This document shows positions 49,279 to 57,689 of a stretch of 64,000 bases of DNA, one piece after another. Source of the DNA: Actinomyces glycerinitolerans (GTDB taxonomy: Bacteria > Actinomycetota > Actinomycetes > Actinomycetales > Actinomycetaceae). Numbering within the stretch: the first letter of the stretch is position 1; every line of letters begins with the position of its first letter. The stretch covers positions 1 through 64,000 of the forward strand of contig NZ_FQTT01000002.1 in assembly GCF_900098745.1 (NCBI RefSeq), in the 5' to 3' direction. The translations under genes were made by a program, and so were the position numbers. The notes under the pieces were generated by a model. The model ran no database searches, was not told where the DNA came from, and saw only the letters and a list, made by a program, of their open reading frames with translations.

Positions 49279-50465
49279 GCACGGGTTTCCCTGTCGATAA
49301 CGGAGACGGAGTCTGCACCGCCCAGATCGACACCACGATCCCCGGGAGTGTGGAGTCGGTCGACAGCTCCGCCGACTGGCTAAAGCTGCTGCAGGACGGG
49401 TTCTGTGACGCGCGCACCATGTTCAGCAACGCTGCCACGCTCACCAACGCAGACCTGTCGGGAGAGCTTGCTAGCGCGGTGGTTGCGTATTCGAACGACC
49501 TGTATGACGCCTGCGGCAATGCCTACGATCGCGCGAAGAACGCTGTAGACGTCATTAGGTCCTTCGCCGACCAGCTGGGTTGGCGCAAGGATGACATGGC
49601 CGAGCACCGCGAGACCGCGATAGCAGGAGGTCTGACAGTCGTAGGCAACGTCATTGTGGCACCGACCCCGGTGTCCAAGCCCGCCGACCTGGGAGATGGC
49701 GCCACCGCAGCCGAGAAGCAGGAGTGGACGACCGCGAACGACGCCTACGAGGACTATCAGACCAAGAAGGCCCTCTTCGACGAGGTCAGCGAGGACGTCC
49801 AGGACACCTTTGACGAACTCGACGACTGGATCACCGAGCACCTCGTCACCGCAGAGTCCGACGCATTGGACAACGTCCTCATGGACGGGGTCAAGGAGAT
49901 GGTGGAGAACGCCATCGGCGAAGGATTCGAAGCAGGAACGCAAAACGTCTACTACAACAAGGCCACCGCGCTGTACGACGCCGCCGTCGCAGCGGCGACC
50001 GCGAAGGCGATCGAGCGCTCAGGCAACCCCGCTGTCAGATCCGGCAACAAGCCGCCCAGTCAGGACGCCGTAGACAGAAACCTGGGCCGTTCCCCTAAGG
50101 CTGACGCTGCCGAGCAAGTAGCCAAAACCGGGAAGAAGGTAGCCAAAGGCGTCGGCGTCTCCATCACTCTCGGATTCATTGGCATTGAGCTAGCGACAGG
50201 AGACTCGCCGTCCGAGGTACTGCTCCCGGCCGCCGCTTCGGCGGCGGCCGTAGTGCTCCTGCCTGCTAGCGCATCAATATTAGCCACAATTGCAGTCCCG
50301 GCAGTCGTCGCAACTGGCGTAGGTTACGCCTACAATAACTATGTGCCATTGGAGATTCGCGGGAAGATAGACGAAGGTCTCAATGACCTCTGGGACTGGG
50401 GTGCGGACCGCGTGGATGACGCGACCGACTGGGTCTCCGACCAGTGGAACCGGATCTTCGGATGA
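49275..50465 (+). CDS. LXG/WXG-like protein with hydrophobic C-terminal segments, candidate effector
   Basis: The protein has 396 residues. Residues 1-115 are helical with conserved Trp/Asp (ADWLKLLQDGF, LGWRKDDMAEHRETAI), the LXG/WXG-type start of type VII substrates. Residues 125-220 are charged and helical (coiled coil). After 260 come a basic linker (KTGKKVAKG) and two hydrophobic stretches, GVGVSITLGFIGIELATG (about 288-305) and an Ala/Val/Leu-rich run of about 40 residues (about 310-350). The tail is amphipathic: WDWGADRVDDATDWVSDQWN. No nuclease or ADP-ribosyl motif is seen, so if it is a toxin it is probably membrane-active. Three paralogous membrane proteins follow directly, the first overlapping by 4 bases. 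They could be immunity proteins. Confidence 0.6.
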   Translation: MSTGFPVDNGDGVCTAQIDTTIPGSVESVDSSADWLKLLQDGFCDARTMFSNAATLTNADLSGELASAVVAYSNDLYDACGNAYDRAKNAVDVIRSFADQLGWRKDDMAEHRETAIAGGLTVVGNVIVAPTPVSKPADLGDGATAAEKQEWTTANDAYEDYQTKKALFDEVSEDVQDTFDELDDWITEHLVTAESDALDNVLMDGVKEMVENAIGEGFEAGTQNVYYNKATALYDAAVAAATAKAIERSGNPAVRSGNKPPSQDAVDRNLGRSPKADAAEQVAKTGKKVAKGVGVSITLGFIGIELATGDSPSEVLLPAAASAAAVVLLPASASILATIAVPAVVATGVGYAYNNYVPLEIRGKIDEGLNDLWDWGADRVDDATDWVSDQWNRIFG

Positions 50466-51343
50466 GTTCTGCCAGTAATGCCTCCGGTTGGCTGCGACGC
50501 CGGAAGTATCCTCGCGTCATCACCTGCGATCAGGCAGACATAGACAGAACCAAGGCTCCCTGGTGGGAGGCATTTACCTTGGCGGCGCTACTGCTCCTCT
50601 CATGGATGATGACGGCATGGCATAATAATGTGGCCTTGAGCATCGTATTTGGACTCGCCGGTTTGGCAATCGCATTGCACATTCCGGTTGCGGTCGATCA
50701 TCGGTGGGCGTTGCGGCGGGCGCACGAGTACTGGCGGCATACCGAGGGCGCCACACTGTTCTTCCCAGACCGGAGCATCGCCATAGCCGAGTACGTGTTC
50801 TTCGGCATGGTGTTCCTGGCAGGCGTTGTGGGCATTGGCCTGGTGTGGTTCGTGCGGCTCACCCAGACACCGATCGGCTCCACCATGCGGGGCACCGTAT
50901 TCTTCGCCTCGCTGTTCATCGCACTGGCCACCGCGTCCTGGCGTAAGACTCCTTTCACTCTGCGCCCCAGCCCGGCACTGGCCCTCACTCACGACGGCAT
51001 CCACGTTTGGCCCGGTACCCGCCATGAGACCTTCATCTACTGGGAGCACCGGCCACAGGTCACCAAGGTGGTCGCCTACCAGCTGCTCCTAACCACCACC
51101 GCCAACGCCGTCATCACCTGTTACCTCCACGACCGCGAGTTCCCCATGGGAAGCCTCCCCATGGAATACAACCAGCTACGCCGCGTCGTAGAATTCTACG
51201 CCCGCCACCGCCGCCTACGCCACGAACTCGCCAAACCCGAGGGCCTCGAACGCGTCAAATCCCTCATGCAACACCCCGTATGGGAAGTCGAGCAACAACT
51301 ACCCCCACCGACACCCAAACGACCACGCAGACACCGCAAGTGA
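50462..51343 (+). CDS. Paralogous membrane protein A (candidate immunity protein)
   Basis: The protein has 293 residues from ATG at 50462, overlapping the effector-like stop (ATGA). Four transmembrane segments pair near residues 30-70 and 105-155. After them lies a soluble strand-rich domain (HDGIHVWPGTRHETFIYWEH) and a conserved end: FYARHRRLRHELAKPEGLER, then a V-K-x-L-M-Q-H helix and a Pro/Arg tail PKRPRRHRK. Two further copies follow. The family is not recognised. A channel or membrane protector matching a membrane-active toxin is the best guess. Confidence 0.6.
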   Translation: MSSASNASGWLRRRKYPRVITCDQADIDRTKAPWWEAFTLAALLLLSWMMTAWHNNVALSIVFGLAGLAIALHIPVAVDHRWALRRAHEYWRHTEGATLFFPDRSIAIAEYVFFGMVFLAGVVGIGLVWFVRLTQTPIGSTMRGTVFFASLFIALATASWRKTPFTLRPSPALALTHDGIHVWPGTRHETFIYWEHRPQVTKVVAYQLLLTTTANAVITCYLHDREFPMGSLPMEYNQLRRVVEFYARHRRLRHELAKPEGLERVKSLMQHPVWEVEQQLPPPTPKRPRRHRK

Positions 51344-51409
51344 ACCAATGCGCCATATGACTCCAGCTTCACATCAGCCAACGCGTCGCCAGGGGGCACG
51401 GGCGCGGTT

Positions 51410-52264
51410 ATGAGCTGGCTGCACATAGTGCGTCATCGCGCAGAACGCACCACAGAGGAAGCACGCGCGAAGATCGTCAGCTGTGATGACGCCGATGACG
51501 TCTACGGTAAGGGTCTCCGTTCCACGCTGGCCATCACACTGCTCTACATCCTTAGCGCCTGGTTCTTCTTCGCAGTCTCCGCATTCGCACTCGGCGTAGT
51601 CTTCGCCGCCCTGGCGGTCTCCTCCGCCATGGCCGCTGCGCAGCTGGAGGACAAGTCAATGCTGCGCCGCAGTGCCTACGAGCACTGGTACCGGGACGAC
51701 TCCGGCATCGTGATCAGGCCCTCATGGCACCTGCTCGCCTATGACTGGTTCGCAACCACAATCTCGATTGTCGGTATCGGCGTCGGTGCGGTGCTGCCAT
51801 GGTTCATCCCCCAGGAACGGATCGGCGGCGTCGGCAGCAGTGCCGTCGCACTGCTGATACTTCATGCAGTGATCTCCGGACTGAGTCGACGACCGTTCGG
51901 ACTGCCCACCGGTCCCGCCATCATCCTAAGCTGCAACGGCATACACCTATTGCCAGGCCAGCGCTACGAGGCCTGGATCCCCTGGAACGAGCGCCCGCGG
52001 GAGGCCGGTGTACAGAACGGGACATTGCTGATCACCACGCGCGACCGATACACCATCATCTTCCCGGTCAGCTATCTATACCCCGGCTGCGCCCAGATCA
52101 GCCGCGTCCTGGAATTCTACAGCACCCACGCGTCCCTCCGCCACGAACTCGCCAAACCCGAAGGCCTCGAACGCGTCAAATTCCTCATGCAACACACCGT
52201 CCAGGAAGTCGAACAGCAACTACCCCCACCGGCGCCCAGACGCCCACGCAGACACCGCAAGTGA
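51410..52264 (+). CDS. Paralogous membrane protein B (candidate immunity protein)
   Basis: The protein has 284 residues with the same plan as its neighbours: four transmembrane segments (about 40-85 and 115-165), a strand domain with CNGIHLLPGQRYEAWIPWNE near 180-200, and the C-terminal block FYSTHASLRHELAKPEGLER near 245-264. The last 130 bases and the first bases after the stop (tgaaccaatgc) are almost identical to those of copy A, so the genes arose by tandem duplication or exchange sequence by gene conversion. The N-terminal halves are far more different. Confidence 0.6.
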   Translation: MSWLHIVRHRAERTTEEARAKIVSCDDADDVYGKGLRSTLAITLLYILSAWFFFAVSAFALGVVFAALAVSSAMAAAQLEDKSMLRRSAYEHWYRDDSGIVIRPSWHLLAYDWFATTISIVGIGVGAVLPWFIPQERIGGVGSSAVALLILHAVISGLSRRPFGLPTGPAIILSCNGIHLLPGQRYEAWIPWNERPREAGVQNGTLLITTRDRYTIIFPVSYLYPGCAQISRVLEFYSTHASLRHELAKPEGLERVKFLMQHTVQEVEQQLPPPAPRRPRRHRK

Positions 52265-52373
52265 ACCAATGCACCACAATGTCAGTTAGACCACGGCAGC
52301 TACCCCCGGAGATCATCTACGTACACACTATTCCCGTTGACAACTGACAGTTGGACACGCGAAAGATAAGCAC

Positions 52374-53240
52374 ATGAGACCACGTAAGCCGGCCGTCGAA
52401 GGCGTTCTTCGCGGTAAGCAGCGCTACCGATATTCAACAGTTCTGACCTTTGACCAGGTCGACCACCAGAACGACAGATGGCTACGGGCACATGCGGTAT
52501 GTGCGGCACTTGGCATTCTCTCGGCTTGGATGGCCGCGAGTCTAGCCAGAGCATTCACCCTCGCCGTGTTTTCGGGTGTCAGTACTCTTTATTGCCTGAC
52601 GTCCTGTATTTCAATACTGTCCGAGCGATCCGATCACCTGTACGCTCATCATGAGTGGCGATCCGTGCCCGAGGGCGTGGAACTCACATCGATCAAGTCC
52701 TGGCACAGCCGGGCCTGCATGAACCTACCGAACTCAATCATGATCGCCGGCTGCCTGATCACCCTCGCAATCCCATGGTTCGTCCCTTATCGAATCCCAG
52801 GCTCAATCGGATCATCCGTGGCCGCGATCAGCTCGTTGGCAATACTGGTATTCGGCCTACTTGACGAACCGCGGAAGCCGCGCACCCGCCCCGCAATACT
52901 GCTACAACCCGAGGGCATACTCGCCTGGCCCAACGAACCCTACAGGTGCCGCATCCCATGGACCACCTTCCCGAAGGCAATGGTCATACGCCACTACGCA
53001 CTAGACATAGTCACAAGCAAACGCCTGGAGTTCGTGATCCCACTCAAACACCTCAACATCAGCGGCAGACAACTCGCCCGCGTCATCCAGTTCTACACCA
53101 AACACATCAACCTCCGCTACGAACTCACCACCCCCGAAGGCCTCAACCACGTCAAACTCCTCATGCACAACACCGTCCAGGTAGTCGAGCAACAGCTACC
53201 CCAACAACCGCCCAGATACCCACACCACCACCGTGAGTGA
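52374..53240 (+). CDS. Paralogous membrane protein C (candidate immunity protein)
   Basis: The protein has 288 residues, the most divergent of the three. Transmembrane segments lie near residues 38-85 and 120-165. QPEGILAWPNEPYRCRIPWT near 180-200 matches the GIHxxPG strand of the others. The end, FYTKHINLRYELTTPEGLNH then V-K-L-L-M-H-N-T-V, keeps the pattern with substitutions. The stop is followed by a dispersed repeat and the convergent guaB1 gene. A/T content is clearly higher than in guaB1 next door. Confidence 0.6.
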   Translation: MRPRKPAVEGVLRGKQRYRYSTVLTFDQVDHQNDRWLRAHAVCAALGILSAWMAASLARAFTLAVFSGVSTLYCLTSCISILSERSDHLYAHHEWRSVPEGVELTSIKSWHSRACMNLPNSIMIAGCLITLAIPWFVPYRIPGSIGSSVAAISSLAILVFGLLDEPRKPRTRPAILLQPEGILAWPNEPYRCRIPWTTFPKAMVIRHYALDIVTSKRLEFVIPLKHLNISGRQLARVIQFYTKHINLRYELTTPEGLNHVKLLMHNTVQVVEQQLPQQPPRYPHHHRE

Positions 53241-53267
53241 ACCGTGCATAACGATCCGCCCCGTCGG

Positions 53268-53312
53268 CTGTCATATCGACCGCCCTCGGCACGTAAGATC
53301 AACCGACCTCGG
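53268..53312. repeat. Dispersed repeat, 2 units (site 7)
   Basis: On the minus strand CCGAGGTCGGTTGATCTTAC (53312 downward) is followed at a 23-base period by CCGAGGGCGGTCGATATGAC. It lies between convergent 3' ends. Confidence 0.75.
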
Positions 53313-53352
53313 CGGGCGGGGCGGGTCGGGTTGGGGTGGGTCTGGTTGGCAG

Positions 53353-54798
<1,446 letters not shown>

Positions 54799-54804
54799 TT
54801 AAGG

Positions 54805-54810
54805 ATTCTA
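54805..54810 (-). promoter_or_regulatory. -10 box, leaderless start of guaB1
   Basis: TAGAAT on the minus strand is followed by 6 bases (CCTTAA) and the GTG at 54798. Confidence 0.55.
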
Positions 54811-54848
54811 CGGCGCAGCCCGGCCCGTGAGCGTGCCCGCGGGTGGCG

Positions 54849-54901
54849 AACGGCCCCTCACGGCCGTCTCGTCGCGAGCAACGAGGGGGTGAGGGGCCGT
54901 T
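54849..54901 (-). terminator. Strong stem-loop terminator after aqpZ
   Basis: AACGGCCCCTCAC (54849-54861) pairs exactly with GTGAGGGGCCGTT (54889-54901). An inner CTCGT-ACGAG stem closes the loop. It lies 36 bases after the aquaporin stop and before the guaB1 promoter region. Confidence 0.8.
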
Positions 54902-54936
54902 ACCGCGCGGACCGGATGGTCGGCCGCGCGGGCCGG

Positions 54937-55668
54937 TCAGGCGTTCTGCTCGGGGTCCTTGCCGAGCAGGAAGGCGTAGCTGAAGCCGGCGATGGCCGCG
55001 CCCAGGAGCGGGGCGACGATGAACAGCCACAGCTGCCCGAGGGCGCCGTTGCCGGCCTCGAAGGCGACGGCGATGGAGCGGGCCGGGTTGACGGAGGCGT
55101 TGGTCACCGGGATGGAGACCAGCAGGATGAGCGTCAGGGTGGAGCCGATGGCCAGCGGGGCGAAGCCCTTGGGGGCGCGGGAGTCGGTGGAGCCGAGGAT
55201 GACGATCAGGAAGATGGCGGTCATGACCAGCTCGCAGATGAAGCCGGCGGCCATCGAGTAGCCGTGCGGGGAGTGCGCGCCGTAACCGTTGGCGGCGAAC
55301 CCGTTGGCGGCCACGTCGAAGCTGTCGGAGCCGGAGGCGATGGCGTACAGCACGCCGCCGCCCACCAGGCCGGCGACGATCTGGATGCACCAGTAGGGCA
55401 GGACGTCCTTCCAGGCGAAGCGGCCGGCGACGGCCAGGCCCAGGGTGACGGCGGGGTTGAAATGGCCGCCCGAGACGGCGCCGACGGCGTAGGCCATGGT
55501 GGTCACGGCCAGGCCGAAGGCGAGGGCCACGCCGAGGTAGCCGATGCCGACGGGGAAGTCGGAGTCGGTGATGGCGGTGGCGGCGAGGACGGCGGAGCCG
55601 CAGCCGGCGAAGACGAGCCAGAACGTACCGAGGAACTCGGCGCCCAGACGCTTGGACAGGGGAGCCAT
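54937..55668 (-). CDS. aqpZ: Aquaporin Z-type water channel
   Basis: The protein has 243 residues with six transmembrane segments and two half-helices with NPA boxes: [17 protein letters not shown] near residue 70 and [14 protein letters not shown] near 190, the MIP-family signature. The selectivity-filter Arg directly follows the second NPA (NPARS). The loop [19 protein letters not shown] (about 120-140) is AqpZ-like, and no Asp follows the second NPA, so water rather than glycerol is the likely solute. It begins at ATG 55668 with GAAAGG upstream, and ends in a strong hairpin. Confidence 0.92.
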   Translation of the reverse strand: MAPLSKRLGAEFLGTFWLVFAGCGSAVLAATAITDSDFPVGIGYLGVALAFGLAVTTMAYAVGAVSGGHFNPAVTLGLAVAGRFAWKDVLPYWCIQIVAGLVGGGVLYAIASGSDSFDVAANGFAANGYGAHSPHGYSMAAGFICELVMTAIFLIVILGSTDSRAPKGFAPLAIGSTLTLILLVSIPVTNASVNPARSIAVAFEAGNGALGQLWLFIVAPLLGAAIAGFSYAFLLGKDPEQNA

Positions 55669-55757
55669 TGATGGCCTTTCGTTGTTCGAATGCTGGATTC
55701 AGGCGGATCCGGCAATGTGGATGGGACAGGGACTACACAGGGATAGCCAGGGACATG

Positions 55758-55801
55758 GAAAACGCCCCGCAGCACCGACTGTTCAGCCGATGACGGGGCG
55801 T
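55758..55801 (-). terminator. Terminator of the tRNA-Arg gene
   Basis: Downstream of the tRNA on the minus strand, ACGCCCCG (55794-55801) pairs with CGGGGCGT (55761-55768 region) and is followed by TTTTCC. This is a normal rho-independent terminator 4 bases after the tRNA end. Confidence 0.85.
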
Positions 55802-55804
55802 CAG

Positions 55805-55877
55805 TGCGCCAGAAGGGACTCGAACCCCCAACCTTCTGATCCGTAGTCAGATGCTCTATCCATTGAGCTACTGGCGC
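55805..55877 (-). tRNA. tRNA-Arg (ACG)
   Basis: The 73 bases fold as a cloverleaf: acceptor GCGCCAG with CTGGCGC plus discriminator A; D-arm GCTC...GAGC; anticodon stem TCTGA/TCAGA with loop CTACGGA, anticodon ACG; T-arm loop TTCGAGT. CCA is not encoded. ACG (A34 becomes inosine) reads CGU, CGC and CGA arginine codons. Confidence 0.95.
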
Positions 55878-56079
55878 AATCCGGTTCGGACAACCCGGAA
55901 CATTACTCGGCGATCCGGGAGGCCACAAATCCTCGGGCCGTGAGCCTGGGCACAGCCGCGGCCGACCAGCCACGCTCGCAGTCGGCGGGGGGTATCGCGC
56001 CCCGCCGGAGGCGACTGAGAGGGGCGGGCGACTCCCACGGCCGCGGCGCCGTCGGCGGGCGTGGCGATGGCCGGGGCGT

Positions 56080-56739
56080 TCACTGCTCGCGACTTCGGCG
56101 TAATGCCGCGGCCCACTGAAGGCAGCGCGATTTGACCTCTTCGAGCTGTTCCGGAGTGACACCGTACCGGCGGACATCCAACGGCGTCACACGATTGACC
56201 GCTTCCAGCTGACGAGCAAACATGTCGATGTCGAAGCCAGGATCACGCTCGGCCGCGGCGTCCACGAGCACGCCGTCGGCAAACTCCCCCGACCTGCGGA
56301 TGCCGTCAACGTCAAGAAAATCACGCGGTTCGCCCCGGGAATACAGGGCGTCGATCTTACTGGCCACCGCGTCCCTCAGGCTGAGCACAGGTCCGATGGC
56401 GAAGGGCACGGGATCGTTCTCTCTCCAATCCACCCCCAGATCAAGTTCAACTTGCGCCCCGCCGTGAACGCTAACCCGTAACCTTGCGAACTGCGGTGAC
56501 CGACGGACCTCGTCAACGCCGTAGCCACGCCTGTGTAACTCACCCACGACCTGCTTTACAGCTCGGTCGAACTCCACTGGGTCCTGCATCGTCGTGAACA
56601 GATCAACATCCTCTGTCGGCCGCTCGATCACCCCGTGCTCACGAATGGCACCAGAGCCCGCCAGCACGAAGCCAGCCCCGGCTAGCGTGGTCAAAGCAAT
56701 ATGCGCGACTTCCCGCTGCACGTCCCGCTCTACGCTCAT
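56080..56739 (-). CDS. AbiEii-like nucleotidyltransferase (toxin of a type IV-like pair)
   Basis: The protein has 219 residues. The polymerase-beta-type core reads GFVLAGSGAIREHG near residue 28 and TEDVDLF near 45 (the G-S...D-x-D metal site). LDLGVDW near 100 supplies the third Asp. The AbiEii block K-I-D-A-L-Y...RDFLDVDGIR near 128-150 gives Lys and Arg-Asp-x-x-Asp. AbiEii toxins and relatives such as MenT modify tRNA 3' ends with nucleotides. The start overlaps the stop of the small partner gene (56736-56739). The pair is set between tRNA genes, an attractive target context, but this may be coincidence. No Shine-Dalgarno decision needed. Confidence 0.8.
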   Translation of the reverse strand: MSVERDVQREVAHIALTTLAGAGFVLAGSGAIREHGVIERPTEDVDLFTTMQDPVEFDRAVKQVVGELHRRGYGVDEVRRSPQFARLRVSVHGGAQVELDLGVDWRENDPVPFAIGPVLSLRDAVASKIDALYSRGEPRDFLDVDGIRRSGEFADGVLVDAAAERDPGFDIDMFARQLEAVNRVTPLDVRRYGVTPEQLEEVKSRCLQWAAALRRSREQ

Positions 56740-57104
56740 GCGCTCTTCCCACCTCCGAGCTGCGGGAACCGAACCTCCCAGAGCTCGCGTGCACGCCTAG
56801 GCAGCAGCAGTTCCGACCAAACCGACACGAGCCGATCCCGGTTGAGGATGGCAACCTGATCGGCAACAGTTCCCTCGGCTATGGCAACCCGGTAGGCCAG
56901 GTTCACGCCGCCGTCCTCATCTAAGTCCACATGACCGCCGCCGGGCGCCCATAGCAGAGCGTGAGGCAAGTCGATGCTGCCGCTTGCCGGCCCGCGCAGA
57001 TCATCCAAGCTGTCGGGAACCGCATAGGGCTTGACGTCACCAAAAAGCACGCGGCGTGACGACCCAGAAGCACCGCGCGCTTCGATGTGCGTGGTCCTGC
57101 TCAT
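56736..57104 (-). CDS. Small partner of the AbiEii-like protein (putative antitoxin)
   Basis: The protein has 122 residues from ATG at 57104; further residues upstream lie in the tRNA flank. RRVLFGDVKPYAVPDSLDDLRG near residue 20, then SIDLPHALLWAPGGGHVDLD and a YRVAIAEGTVADQVAILNRD helix with LVSVWSELLLPRRARELWE near 95. No winged helix of the AbiEi type is evident, so it is not a standard AbiEi antitoxin. The conserved position before AbiEii genes in actinobacteria and the 4-base overlap suggest the neutralising partner. Function inferred from position only. Confidence 0.55.
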   Translation of the reverse strand: MSRTTHIEARGASGSSRRVLFGDVKPYAVPDSLDDLRGPASGSIDLPHALLWAPGGGHVDLDEDGGVNLAYRVAIAEGTVADQVAILNRDRLVSVWSELLLPRRARELWEVRFPQLGGGKSA

Positions 57105-57146
57105 CACACCCCCGTTCCGAGGCACCCGTATGGGCACGGGCGGTGG

Positions 57147-57233
57147 CGGAGATGGGGAGATTCGAACTCCCGAGGGGTTTTATCCCCAACCTTCTTAGCA
57201 GGAAGGCGCACTAGGCCACTATGCGACATCTCC
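57147..57233 (-). tRNA. tRNA-Ser (GCT)
   Basis: The 87 bases have acceptor GGAGATG with CATCTCC and discriminator G, anticodon stem-loop CCTTC-CTGCTAA-GAAGG (anticodon GCT), a long class II variable arm (GGGGATAAAACCCC) and T-loop TTCGAAT. It reads AGC and AGU. Confidence 0.95.
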
Positions 57234-57340
57234 AGTTGCCGGATCGGCCCAATGAGCCTACCCCAGCGCACGCGCAGAGGCAACGACCCGCCGTGGAGCC
57301 CCGCGGAGCGCCGTCGGCGACGGCTTACCCACACCCGTGG

Positions 57341-57426
57341 CGGAGAGGGAGGGATTCGAACCCCCGGTGCGCTAGGCGCACAGCGGTTTTCAAGACCGCC
57401 ACATTCGGCCGCTCTGTCACCTCTCC
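57341..57426 (-). tRNA. tRNA-Ser (TGA)
   Basis: The 86 bases have acceptor GGAGAGG with CCTCTCC and discriminator G, anticodon stem-loop GCGGT-CTTGAAA-ACCGC (anticodon TGA), a class II variable arm GTGCGCCTAGCGCAC and T-loop TTCGAAT. It reads UCA and related serine codons. Confidence 0.95.
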
Positions 57427-57550
57427 AGGTACGTGCCGAAACCCTACCACCCCGCACCACCCATCGCAGCGCGCGGTTCAGGCCATAACGCTAGTCACAA
57501 AACAGGACCTTCGTCCCCTGTACACCACATCGCCAGATCAGTATCGTTGC

Positions 57551-57578
57551 GGATATGACGTTATATAACGTCATATCC
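57551..57578. promoter_or_regulatory. 28-bp perfect palindrome, operator of the sugar/polyol operon
   Basis: GGATATGACGTTAT and its exact mirror half form the palindrome, 112 bases before the first gene of the operon. TATAAC within it can act as a -10 box, so a bound protein would block transcription. The length and TGACG-T...A-CGTCA core suit a dimeric GntR- or LacI-type repressor. No regulator gene is in the window. Confidence 0.75.
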
Positions 57579-57689
57579 AGAGACGGATCGCGCACCCGCT
57601 CGAGCAGCCTCACCAACGACGGTGTCAGGACCACTGCCTCAGCCCCATGGCGCCCCGCTCCACCACACGCATGACACGAAAGAGAGCTC

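Noticed and set aside
55806-57426. Short frames over the three tRNA genes that look conserved in translation
   Set aside because: They are translations of tRNA sequence, a known artefact; the cloverleaves are unambiguous.
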